NCBI RefSeq assembly: GCF_001712755.1
Contig: NZ_MDKC01000002.1
Location: 124,001 to 188,000 of the forward strand
DNA: 64,000 nucleotides
Direction of reading: 5' to 3'
Source of the DNA: Gottfriedia luciferensis
GTDB taxonomy: Bacteria > Bacillota > Bacilli > Bacillales > Bacillaceae_G
Position numbers and translations under genes: made by a program. Shown here piece after piece: positions 52,593-60,598 of the stretch (positions are counted from its first letter, which is position 1; every line of letters starts with the position of its first letter). The notes beneath the pieces are model-generated. The model did not search any database. It was given only the letters and a program-made list of their open reading frames with translations, and had not been told where the DNA came from.

Positions 52593-52630
52593 TAAAGCAT
52601 TCTTCTAAATAAAGGAAGAAATGCTTTTTT
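52593..52630 (+). terminator. Terminator of the MurG gene
   Basis: AAAGCATTCTTC pairs with GAAGAAATGCTTT (one bulge) and ends in six Ts. Confidence 0.85.
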
Positions 52631-52684
52631 GTTGAATAACTCTAAAGGGAATAACAGAAATATTGTAAGAAGTAGGTGGAAAAT

Positions 52685-53509
52685 TTGATTTCAGAAAAAC
52701 AATTAAACGAAATTAGCATTTTACAAGATGCATGCGAAAAATTTGATGAAATAACTTTAAAGTTAAACTGGGAAATGTTAAGAAATCGAAGAAAAGATGT
52801 AAAAGAAGATTTCTTTCACTATGAAGAAAATCAATTAGTTGGATTTTTAGCGACTTACTATTTTGGAGAAAAAGTTGAAATCTGTGGTATGGTTCACCCG
52901 GATTTTCGACGAAAAGGAATTTTTTCTAGTTTGTTAACTGAAGCACTGAATTCAATCGCTCCAACCACTACCATTTTATTAAATGCACCTGAAGCTTCAG
53001 CATCAGCAAAAGAATTTATTCGAAATCAAAAAAATTGTACCTATTCTTTTTCGGAATATCAAATGGCTTGGAAAGACCAAGAGGTAAAAGAATTTACTCC
53101 AATCGTTAAATTCACGAAAGCAGAGCAATTAGATTTCGCATTTATTTCAAATTTAGATGTTGTATGTTTCGGATTTGAAAATAGTGATGCAGAGAAGTAC
53201 AATCAACGGATCTTAAATGAACCAGATCGAGATTTATTTATAATAGAAGTAAATGATGAAAAAATAGGTAAAATGAGTTTGCTTCGTGAAAAGAATGAGA
53301 GTTGGATTTATGGATTTGCAATACTTCCAGAATACCAAGGTAGGGGATATGGAAAAAATGCATTACTCCAAACCATTCAAAAAGAAAACGAGATTGGAAA
53401 CGAAATTCATTTAGAAGTTGCGCTAGAAAATAGTAACGCGAAGAAATTATATTTAGATTGTGGATTTAGACAATATAACACTCAAGATTATTATAAAATT
53501 GGCCAATAA
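52685..53509 (+). CDS. GNAT acetyltransferase with two GNAT domains
   Basis: 274 residues from a TTG at 52685, spaced from AGGTGG (52674-52679); a GTG at 52676 overlaps that site. Two GNAT units are visible. In the first, MVHPDFRRKGIFSSLL is the acetyl-CoA loop (about 80-95). In the second, ILPEYQGRGYGKNALLQ (about 215-231) is more canonical, followed by NSNAKKLYLDCGFRQY. Only the second may be catalytic. The substrate is unknown. It is a single gene between terminators. Confidence 0.85.
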   Translation: MISEKQLNEISILQDACEKFDEITLKLNWEMLRNRRKDVKEDFFHYEENQLVGFLATYYFGEKVEICGMVHPDFRRKGIFSSLLTEALNSIAPTTTILLNAPEASASAKEFIRNQKNCTYSFSEYQMAWKDQEVKEFTPIVKFTKAEQLDFAFISNLDVVCFGFENSDAEKYNQRILNEPDRDLFIIEVNDEKIGKMSLLREKNESWIYGFAILPEYQGRGYGKNALLQTIQKENEIGNEIHLEVALENSNAKKLYLDCGFRQYNTQDYYKIGQ

Positions 53510-53517
53510 ATTAGTAA

Positions 53518-53552
53518 AAGGCTGTCTGTTTTTTAAGACAGTCTCTTTTTTT
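53518..53552 (+). terminator. Terminator of the tandem GNAT gene
   Basis: GGCTGTCT / AGACAGTC stem with eight bases of loop and a run of Ts. Confidence 0.85.
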
Positions 53553-53630
53553 ATGGACTATAATAATTTTATCATTATGAAAATATCTATGTTAAACTAG
53601 AAATGGATTAAATGGAAAAGGGTGAAAGTT

Positions 53631-54080
53631 TTGGAAAAAATAAGAGGGTTTGAAGTAGCAAAAGGATTCGAAAATTGTGGAGTGAATCTTCCGAAAAGAG
53701 CAACGACACATGCAGCTGGTTATGATATCGAATGTATTGAAGAGACAATTATCAATCCAAACGAGATCAAACTTGTTGGTACAGGATTAAAAGCGTATAT
53801 GCAAAAAGACGAATTTTTAGCATTATTTGTACGCTCGTCTACACCGTTAAAGAAAGGTTTAATGAAAGGAAATGGAGTAGGGGTAATTGATTCGGACTAC
53901 TACAGCAATCCTTCAAATGATGGCCATATCATGATGCAATTAATAAATGTATCAAAGGAGCCTGTTATCATACAAAAAGGTGAGAGAATTGGACAAGCTG
54001 TTTTCCAAAAGTTCTTATTAGCTGATGATGATTTCGCAGGGGAAGAACGAGTAAGTGGTTTTGGTAGTACTGGCAAATAA
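53631..54080 (+). CDS. dut: dUTP diphosphatase
   Basis: 149 residues from TTG 53631, which is 8 bases after AAAAGGG (a GTG at 53622 lies on that site). All five dUTPase motifs are present: AAGYDIEC, RSSTPLKKGL, GVGVIDSDYYSNPSNDGHI with the catalytic Asp, GERIGQAVFQKF and RVSGFGSTGK. It hydrolyses dUTP to dUMP, keeping uracil out of DNA and feeding dTMP synthesis. The motif 3 insertion (DYYSNPSNDG) is like that of the B. subtilis YncF/YosS enzymes, some of which are phage-borne; no phage genes lie here. Confidence 0.94.
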   Translation: MEKIRGFEVAKGFENCGVNLPKRATTHAAGYDIECIEETIINPNEIKLVGTGLKAYMQKDEFLALFVRSSTPLKKGLMKGNGVGVIDSDYYSNPSNDGHIMMQLINVSKEPVIIQKGERIGQAVFQKFLLADDDFAGEERVSGFGSTGK

Positions 54081-54093
54081 AAATGTAGAAATA

Positions 54094-54127
54094 AAAAAAG
54101 AACTCGAGTGATCGAGTTCTTTTAATT
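54094..54127. terminator. Bidirectional terminator between dut and the peptide transporter
   Basis: AAAGAACTCGA / TCGAGTTCTTT with a 4-base loop; A- and T-runs on the two sides. Confidence 0.88.
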
Positions 54128-54133
54128 TTGTAA

Positions 54134-55528
54134 TTAGTCTAACATTTTTGCAAGTTTTGGTGATAAAGCAAGTAAGATTAAGCCTGCAACGATTGCTGCT
54201 CCACCTACTGCTAAGAATACTTGTAACATACCAAGAGTTGTTGTAAATGCAGCTAATTGTCCACCAACTAAGTTTGCAATGAAACTTGATGATAACCATA
54301 CACCCATTAATAATGAAGCAAGTTTAGCAGGTGCATAACGAGAAACTGCTGATAAACCAACTGGTGAAAGTACTAATTCAGCAATTGTATGGAAGAAATA
54401 TGTCATAACCATGAATAACATGTTTGCTTTTACAGTAATATGATTTGGATCAGAACCTGTTTTCATAACCGCCATAATTGTGAATGCAAAACCAACACCT
54501 AATAGGATAAGACCCATTGCCATTTTCGCAGGAACGCTGATGTTTTTACCATTTCTTGCCATTTTAATCCAGATCATAGAAAGAACTGGAGCGAAAAGCA
54601 TAATGAATAATGGGTTAACAGATTGGAACCATGCAGATGGTACATTGAAGCTACCAACTTTAAGATCTAAGAAACGCTCTGTATAAAGTGTTAATGATGA
54701 ACCAGCTTGTTCAAATCCAGCCCAGAAAAATACTACGAATGCAGCTAAGATAAAGATAACTGTTGTACGTTGTTTTTCTTTTTTAGTAAGAGGAATATCC
54801 TTAACTGAAGCGCTGTTACCCTCTTTCACAACTTTTGCATTAGGTTTTGTACCTAAATCACCAAGATATTTTGATGCTAATAAGTTGAAAATAATTTGAC
54901 CAATAATCATACCGATCGCTGCTGCTAAGAAACCATAACGGTAACCGAATAAATCATCACCAGCAGCATTTTTTGACATAAATAAAGTTTGTGCTAAATA
55001 ACCAGTAACAAGTGGAGCAAAGAATGCACCTAAGTTGATACCCATGTAGAAGATTGTGAATGCACCATCACGACGTGGGTCATCTCCTTCATAAAGTTCA
55101 CCAACAATTGTTGAAATGTTTGGCTTGAAGAAACCATTACCGATAATCATTAAAATTAAACCAAGATATAAACCTGTTGAAGAATGAATACCGAATAATG
55201 CGATATTACCAGCTGCCATAATAATACCACCAAGTGTTATAGCAGCACGCTTTGCAAGGAAATTATCTGTAATCCAACCACCAATGATTGGAGTGAAATA
55301 TACAAGACCAGTAAATAATCCATAAAGTTGTAGTGCCCAAGCATCTTTAAATCCAAGTCCACCTTGAACTACTGAAGTTGTTAAATAAAGAACTAAAAGT
55401 GCACGCATTCCATAATAACTAAAGCGCTCCCAAGCCTCAGTTGCAAAAAGTAAGTAAAGGCCAGGTGGGTGTTTCGTTTTTTGATTTTGCTCGTTTGATG
55501 AAACGTTTTGTTTTGCTGCTACGCTCAT
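54134..55528 (-). CDS. POT family di/tripeptide:proton symporter (DtpT-like)
   Basis: 464 residues with about 12-14 membrane helices. The family motif ExxERFxYYG appears as EAWERFSYYGMRALLVLYL (about 31-49), the helix 2-3 signature as FTPIIGGWITDNFL, and FYMGINLGAFFAPLVTGYLA further on. It imports small peptides with protons. The N-terminus (NEQNQKTKHPPG) is cytoplasmic. AGGGAGGAA precedes the ATG. The upstream minus-strand leader is AT-rich and long, but no clear regulatory element was identified. Confidence 0.94.
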   Translation of the reverse strand: MSVAAKQNVSSNEQNQKTKHPPGLYLLFATEAWERFSYYGMRALLVLYLTTSVVQGGLGFKDAWALQLYGLFTGLVYFTPIIGGWITDNFLAKRAAITLGGIIMAAGNIALFGIHSSTGLYLGLILMIIGNGFFKPNISTIVGELYEGDDPRRDGAFTIFYMGINLGAFFAPLVTGYLAQTLFMSKNAAGDDLFGYRYGFLAAAIGMIIGQIIFNLLASKYLGDLGTKPNAKVVKEGNSASVKDIPLTKKEKQRTTVIFILAAFVVFFWAGFEQAGSSLTLYTERFLDLKVGSFNVPSAWFQSVNPLFIMLFAPVLSMIWIKMARNGKNISVPAKMAMGLILLGVGFAFTIMAVMKTGSDPNHITVKANMLFMVMTYFFHTIAELVLSPVGLSAVSRYAPAKLASLLMGVWLSSSFIANLVGGQLAAFTTTLGMLQVFLAVGGAAIVAGLILLALSPKLAKMLD

Positions 55529-56072
55529 TCAAATTCCTCCCTCATAAGTGCTATTCTGTGTAATTTTCTGTATGAATATTTATTGTCGTCAATTCATATA
55601 CTATTCTGTCAATTTACTGTAAAAAATAATTTCCGAATTCAACAAATTTCGACAATTTAAGTTAAAAAAAATTTCTAACTATTTTCAACAGAACAATGCT
55701 ACTAAATTTATATCTAGATCCGCAAAAAAAACTTGGGACCAATTTACTATTTTAGTATAACACACAATAGCGTATCTCTGTAAAGTTTTTTATATTGTCA
55801 GACAAATCTTGCAATACTGATTTTTCTTATTAAATTAGTATTTTTAGACTTTGTCGATTGACCTGTATTAGTACAGCCTGAACAAAAAGACCTATATCTA
55901 AATAATAATAAGTTTTTGAAATATTTCAAGGGTTTTTATAATTTTTTACTTTAATATTAAAAAAGTTTAATTAAACAAAAGAATGGAAATTGTCAAAAAA
56001 TGTCGAAACGAAAATAGAATGTTTCGTCCTTTTTTAATATTCAATTAATTCATATGGACGATTTTCTAAAAT
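55529..56072. other. Intergenic between the peptide transporter and rsgA
   Basis: About 540 AT-rich bases. Two TTGAC-containing stretches lie on the minus strand near 55590-55615 and could be -35 elements for the transporter, but no convincing -10 pairs with them. No gene was found. Confidence 0.45.
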
Positions 56073-56101
56073 TTGGATATACTAAAAGTACTATATATGA
56101 A
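56073..56101 (+). promoter_or_regulatory. Weak promoter before the small ORF and rsgA
   Basis: TTGGAT, 17-base spacer, TATGAA. Both hexamers are imperfect. Confidence 0.35.
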
Positions 56102-56115
56102 ACGGAGTGATGGAT

Positions 56116-56178
56116 ATGGGAAAGTTAATTAATTTAGTTCAGAAGAAGGTAAATAGTAGAGGACAAAAAATGGAGTAA
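56116..56178 (+). CDS. Possible 20-residue leader peptide
   Basis: ATG 56116 to TAA 56178 encodes a basic peptide beginning MGKLINLVQKK, with GGAG about 9 bases upstream (ATG 56110 in the same frame is also possible). It lies between a weak promoter and rsgA. Too short for family evidence; it may be a translated leader or chance. Confidence 0.3.
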   Translation: MGKLINLVQKKVNSRGQKME

Positions 56179-56214
56179 ATCTTCATTATTGTCCTTATAT
56201 AATTGGAGGACAAA

Positions 56215-57261
56215 ATGAATTTAAAACAATTAGGTTGGAACGAAGCGTTCGGAGAAAAGGATCAAAATACTGTAGTTGCAAGAGTTATATCTGAACAAAG
56301 ACAAATTTATAAATTGCATGATGGAGAAAATGAACTAACTGGTGAAGTTTCTGGGAAATTTCAATTCCAGGCAAAAGTAAAAAGTGATTTTCCATCCGTT
56401 GGAGATTGGGTTGTAATTGAACCGTTAAAAGGTGAAAACAAAGCAATTATTCAAAAGGTATTGCCGAGAATAAGTCAATTTTCAAGGCAATCTGCAGGAG
56501 AAAAAATTGAAGAACAAATAGTAGCTGCTAATATAGATTACGTGTTTTTAGTAATGGCATTGAATAACGATTTTAATATAAGAAGATTAGAACGTTATTT
56601 ACTTGTTGCCTATGATAGTGGAGCAAATCCAATTATTGTTTTAACAAAAAAGGATTTATGCACTGACCTACCAACCAAAATTGCAGCAGTTGAAGAAATT
56701 GCATTTGGTGTACCGATTTATTCTGTAAACAGTACAAATGGAGAAGGGATTGAAGAACTGAAACAGCTCATTTCAGAAGGGAAGACTGTTTCCTTACTTG
56801 GTTCTTCTGGTGTCGGTAAATCTACATTATTAAACGCGTTAATCGGTGAAGTAATACAAATAACACAGGACGTCCGTGAAGGTGATGATCGCGGTAAACA
56901 TACAACTACACACCGCGAATTATTTTTCCTACCATCTGGCGGAATGGTCATCGATACACCAGGTATGCGAGAATTACAGCTTTGGGGCGGAGAAGAGCAT
57001 ATAAGCTCGACATTTACAGATGTCGAAATATTAGCTAAATCATGTAAATTCTCAGACTGTACACACGAAAACGAACCAGGATGTGCAGTTAACCTGGCAA
57101 TCGAAAACGGCGAACTAGATCAACAAAGACTCACAAGCTATCGTAAATTAATGAGGGAACTAGCGTATGCAGAACGTAAACAAGATGCATCACTAGCTAG
57201 ACAAGAAAGAGATAAGTGGAAAAAAATTAGTAAAATGATGAATACTAAGTCTTATAAGTAA
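56215..57261 (+). CDS. rsgA: Ribosome small-subunit GTPase RsgA (long form)
   Basis: 348 residues from ATG 56215, 6 bases after GGAGG. It is a circularly permuted GTPase: OB-fold (about 20-90), G4 LTKKDL (143-148), G1 GSSGVGKST (196-204), G3 DTPG (247-250), then a zinc finger with Cys277, Cys282, His284 and Cys290. RsgA checks maturation of the 30S subunit. The size matches the longer E. coli-like form, not the about 298-residue YloQ that lies by prkC in Bacillus, so this is probably a second paralogue. Confidence 0.9.
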   Translation: MNLKQLGWNEAFGEKDQNTVVARVISEQRQIYKLHDGENELTGEVSGKFQFQAKVKSDFPSVGDWVVIEPLKGENKAIIQKVLPRISQFSRQSAGEKIEEQIVAANIDYVFLVMALNNDFNIRRLERYLLVAYDSGANPIIVLTKKDLCTDLPTKIAAVEEIAFGVPIYSVNSTNGEGIEELKQLISEGKTVSLLGSSGVGKSTLLNALIGEVIQITQDVREGDDRGKHTTTHRELFFLPSGGMVIDTPGMRELQLWGGEEHISSTFTDVEILAKSCKFSDCTHENEPGCAVNLAIENGELDQQRLTSYRKLMRELAYAERKQDASLARQERDKWKKISKMMNTKSYK

Positions 57262-57265
57262 GAGA

Positions 57266-57290
57266 GAAGAGTATTTATACTCTTCTTTTT
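57266..57290 (+). terminator. Terminator of rsgA
   Basis: GAAGAGTA / TACTCTTC stem with a T-run. Confidence 0.8.
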
Positions 57291-57350
57291 CTTTTGAAAT
57301 TTTGTGATACAAAAGCGGTCAATGAGGCAAGAATCCTTGAACTACTAACC

Positions 57351-57880
57351 CATAATAGGTTCATGAGGTAGTAGAAAGGCAAGAAAGAACGATAGTGACT
57401 CATAATAGGTTCATGAGTAAGTAAAAATGAGAGAAATCGCGATTTAGTAACTCATAATAGGTTCATGAGTAAGTAAAAATGGAAGAAATCGCGATTTAGT
57501 GACTCATGATAGGTTCATGAGTAAGTAAAAATGAGAGAAATGGCGATTTAGTAACTCATAATAGGTTCATGAGTAAGTAAAAATGGAAGAAATCGCGATT
57601 TAGTGACTCATAAGGGGTTCATGAGTATGTAAAAAGGCAAGAAATCGTGATTTAGTGACTCATAATAGGTTCATGAGTAAGTAAAAATGGAAGAAATCGC
57701 GATTTAGTCACTCATAATAGGTTCATGAGTATGTAAAAAGGCAAGAAGTCGTGATTTAGTGACTCATAATAGGTTCATGAGTAAGTAATAAAAGAAGAAA
57801 TCGCGAAATAGTGACTCATAAGATGTTGATGAGTATGTAAAAAGGCAAAAAGCCGCGATTAACTTACTCATAACGAGTCC
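57351..57880. repeat. Array of ten 52-bp tandem repeats
   Basis: Units begin CATAA at 57351, 57401, 57453, 57505, 57557, 57609, 57661, 57713, 57765 and 57817; all but the first step are exactly 52 bases, and a broken copy follows at 57869. Each unit has two palindromes: ACTCAT-N9-ATGAGT and ATCGCGAT. Central units are nearly identical (variants AATGGAAG, AATGAGAG, AAAGGCAAG) and the end units are degenerate. The period is not a multiple of three and no frame stays open, so it is non-coding. There are no unique spacers. Confidence 0.92.
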
Positions 57881-57909
57881 AAGGATCGTTAATCGTTACA
57901 TAATTCTAT

Positions 57910-57937
57910 AAAAAAATCTCAGTCTTAAGACCGAGAT
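57910..57937 (-). terminator. Terminator-like hairpin reading on the minus strand
   Basis: ATCTC-A-GTCTT pairs with AAGAC-C-GAGAT, and the T-run (seven bases) is on the minus strand. No minus-strand gene lies to its right before liaF. Confidence 0.5.
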
Positions 57938-58060
57938 AAGACAATACTTAAGTTTGTATCAAAACAAACAAAAAATAGATAAACTACATAGTAGAATAGT
58001 TAATAACAAAAGCTTTCGATTGCTATTAACAAGCTAGTTTAGTGAATAGAGGAGAGCTAT

Positions 58061-58798
58061 ATGAAGCGATTTAGACGATTGTCTAGCAATGAATTAACTG
58101 GATTATTATTTATAATTGCAGGCATAGGATTATTATTTGATCTATTTTTAAATCCTTTTGCAATAATCGCAGCTGGGGTAGGTATTTATTTATTTCAGTA
58201 TGGGGCAAAAAAACGTAAAGTTTACCCTTCTACATCTGCGAATATCGCGTTTTTTGGAGGAATCATTTTATTTATCAGTAATGTATTTCAATTGAAATCA
58301 ATCTTAGGGGTATTATCCTTTATTGTGATTTATGTTGGATATTTAATATTTGTTAATTCTAAATTTAATGCAAAAGTCATTATACCTAACATAGTTGAAA
58401 CAACGAATACAGGTGTCTTTGAAACAAATTCTCTCATTTCAAATCGATTTTTTACAAATATTCATCTTAAGAATGAATCATTTGAGTTAGAAGATGTAGA
58501 TTATTATTTTGGAATTGGAGATGTCATAATCGATCTTTCGGAGTCATTTATTCCTGAAGGAGAGACTGTGTTGGTATTAAATGGAATCATCGGAAATATT
58601 ACTTTGTATGTGCCGTATGATTTGGAAGTCTCGATCCAGCATTCTACTTTATATGGCAAAATTAATATCCTTAAAAATAAATTGAACGGGTTTAACAAGA
58701 ATTGTAAGTTCACTTCTAATGATTATAAAGAAGCATCAAGAAAGTTAAAAATTGTCACTTCTTTAGCAATCGGAAATATTGAGGTGACAAATAAATGA
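58061..58798 (+). CDS. liaF: LiaF-like membrane protein of a cell-envelope stress module
   Basis: 245 residues. Up to four membrane helices in the first 105 residues are followed by a soluble beta domain (about 115-245) with FGIGDVIIDLSE and GIIGNITLYVPYDLEVS, the DUF2154/LiaF C-terminal pattern. LiaF holds the LiaS kinase inactive until cell-wall antibiotics or other envelope stress appear. GAGGAGAG precedes the ATG. Its stop overlaps the kinase start by 4 bases (ATGA), matching the liaF-liaS-liaR order. Confidence 0.9.
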   Translation: MKRFRRLSSNELTGLLFIIAGIGLLFDLFLNPFAIIAAGVGIYLFQYGAKKRKVYPSTSANIAFFGGIILFISNVFQLKSILGVLSFIVIYVGYLIFVNSKFNAKVIIPNIVETTNTGVFETNSLISNRFFTNIHLKNESFELEDVDYYFGIGDVIIDLSESFIPEGETVLVLNGIIGNITLYVPYDLEVSIQHSTLYGKINILKNKLNGFNKNCKFTSNDYKEASRKLKIVTSLAIGNIEVTNK

Positions 58799-59811
58799 AA
58801 ATTGACAAAGGTATCTTTTTATCAATCTGTCTTGCTGCATTTACATCTAGTATTTTAATTTGTGGCGTTGTTTATTATTTCGTTGATCATACTTTCCTTG
58901 ATAAATTGCTTTTGTATAAAATTGGAAATTTTTCTTTACTATTAATATTATTTGTAGCAATCATAATTATATCAATTGTCTATAGTACAGCTGTTTTGAG
59001 CACGATTCGTCATAATGAAAAAGCTTTATTGGAAGGTATAGTAAAGGCAGAAAATGGAATTTATCATAAAGAATCAGAGCATTCAATTCGGTCCATTGAT
59101 AACGAAATTGAATCAAAACTTCAAAAAATATCTAAACAAATTGAAGATTCAAGGAAGACTGTTCAAAAATTAGTAGATGAAAAGAAATTAATTGAATCTC
59201 AAACAATTGAAGATGTCGTAACGAAAGAGCGACATAGACTAGCAAGGGAATTACATGACTCAGTTAGCCAACAATTATTTGCGATTTCGATGATGATTTC
59301 TGCGATCAATGAACTAGGTGAAACTACGTTTAAAGAACAATTACAATATATTGAAAAAATGGCGATTAATGCTCAATCAGAAATGCGTGCACTTTTATTA
59401 CATTTAAGACCAGTTCAGTTAGAAGGTAAAAGCTTAAAAGAAGGCGTAGAAAAGCTTCTAACTGAATTAACCAATCGTCAAGCTCTTCAATTAAAATGGA
59501 AAATCGATGATATTACACTATCAAAAGGTGTAGAGGATCATTTATTTAGGATTATTCAAGAAGCTTTATCGAATACTTTAAGGCATGCAAATGCAAAAAC
59601 TTTTGAAATACGAATTAGAAAAATTGAAGATTTTGTATTAGTTCGAATGATTGATGATGGAATTGGTTTTGATGTCGAAAACCGAAAAACTGGTTCGTAT
59701 GGTTTGCAATCAATAAGTGAACGTTCTTCCGAAATTGGTGGAACGGCAAAAATAGTAAGTATACCAAAAAGAGGAACGCAGATAGAAGTAAAAGTTCCAG
59801 TAATTGAATAG
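58795..59811 (+). CDS. liaS: Sensor histidine kinase LiaS/VraS-like
   Basis: 338 residues. Two membrane helices (about 8-30 and 46-67) flank a short outside loop, as in intramembrane-sensing kinases. A coiled linker leads to a HisKA_3 dimerisation domain with phosphoacceptor His154 in [13 protein letters not shown], then HATPase_c with DDGIGFD and GSYGLQSI. It phosphorylates the LiaR-like regulator encoded next. It lacks a large sensor domain, consistent with control through LiaF. Confidence 0.92.
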   Translation: MKIDKGIFLSICLAAFTSSILICGVVYYFVDHTFLDKLLLYKIGNFSLLLILFVAIIIISIVYSTAVLSTIRHNEKALLEGIVKAENGIYHKESEHSIRSIDNEIESKLQKISKQIEDSRKTVQKLVDEKKLIESQTIEDVVTKERHRLARELHDSVSQQLFAISMMISAINELGETTFKEQLQYIEKMAINAQSEMRALLLHLRPVQLEGKSLKEGVEKLLTELTNRQALQLKWKIDDITLSKGVEDHLFRIIQEALSNTLRHANAKTFEIRIRKIEDFVLVRMIDDGIGFDVENRKTGSYGLQSISERSSEIGGTAKIVSIPKRGTQIEVKVPVIE

Positions 59812-59822
59812 AGGTGGGAAAT

Positions 59823-60461
59823 TTGATCAAAGTCGTGTTAGTTGATGATCATGAGATGGTAAGAATGGGTGTTTCTACATATTTAAGTACTCAATCTGAT
59901 ATTGAAGTGGTTGGTCAAGCAAGTAATGGAAAAGAAGGCGTAGATCTTGTATTAGAAAAACGTCCTGACATTGTATTAATGGACTTAATTATGGAAGTTA
60001 TGGATGGAATTGAAGCGACAAAACAAATTATTTCAAAATGGCCAGAAGCAAAAATCATCATTGTTACAAGTTTTATTGATGATGAAAATGTATATCCAGC
60101 AATTGATGCTGGTGCAATCAGTTATATGTTAAAAACATCTAGAGCTAGCGATATCGCAAATGCAATACGAACGACACATAAAGGTGGCTCAGTTTTAGAA
60201 CCAGTTGTTACTGGCAAAATGATGAATCGAATGAGAAAATCTACTCAACGCGAATTACATGATGATTTAACGGCTAGGGAACAAGAAGTACTTCATTTAA
60301 TGACTGAAGGTAAGTCAAATCAAGAAATCGCCGATACTTTATTTGTTTCACTAAAAACGGTAAAAACGCATGTTAGTAATATTTTAACGAAATTAGAAGT
60401 GGTCGATCGAACTCAGGCAGTAATTTATGCTTTTAGACATGGAATTGTAGAACAAAAATAG
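59823..60461 (+). CDS. liaR: Response regulator LiaR/VraR-like
   Basis: 212 residues from TTG 59823, 5 bases after GAGGTGGG (GTG 59814 lies within that site). The receiver domain has Asp8/Asp9 and phosphoacceptor Asp54 (VLMDLIM), Thr near 83 and Lys near 105. The C-terminal NarL/LuxR HTH (about 145-208) shows [20 protein letters not shown] and [12 protein letters not shown]. It activates envelope-stress genes. No lia-type target operon (liaIH) lies in the window, so targets are elsewhere. Confidence 0.93.
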   Translation: MIKVVLVDDHEMVRMGVSTYLSTQSDIEVVGQASNGKEGVDLVLEKRPDIVLMDLIMEVMDGIEATKQIISKWPEAKIIIVTSFIDDENVYPAIDAGAISYMLKTSRASDIANAIRTTHKGGSVLEPVVTGKMMNRMRKSTQRELHDDLTAREQEVLHLMTEGKSNQEIADTLFVSLKTVKTHVSNILTKLEVVDRTQAVIYAFRHGIVEQK

Positions 60462-60471
60462 ATTTATTTAC

Positions 60472-60500
60472 AAAAAGAAGTCAAAAATGACTTCTTTTTT
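60472..60500 (+). terminator. Terminator of liaFSR
   Basis: AAAAAGAAGTCA / TGACTTCTTTTTT with a short A loop. Confidence 0.88.
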
Positions 60501-60598
60501 CTATTTTTATAAGAAGATTTAAAGCAATATTTTAGATAAATAAATAATTAATGGTAAGATAGTTATATTCGTTTTATTTATTTTGGAAGGAGCAGATA

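Noticed and set aside
56060-56074. CodY-like box before rsgA
   Set aside because: Only 12 of 15 positions match in a very AT-rich stretch, and the gene is not a typical CodY target.
57351-57880. CRISPR array
   Set aside because: The repeats abut with no unique spacers, the unit is 52 bp, and no cas genes lie in the window.
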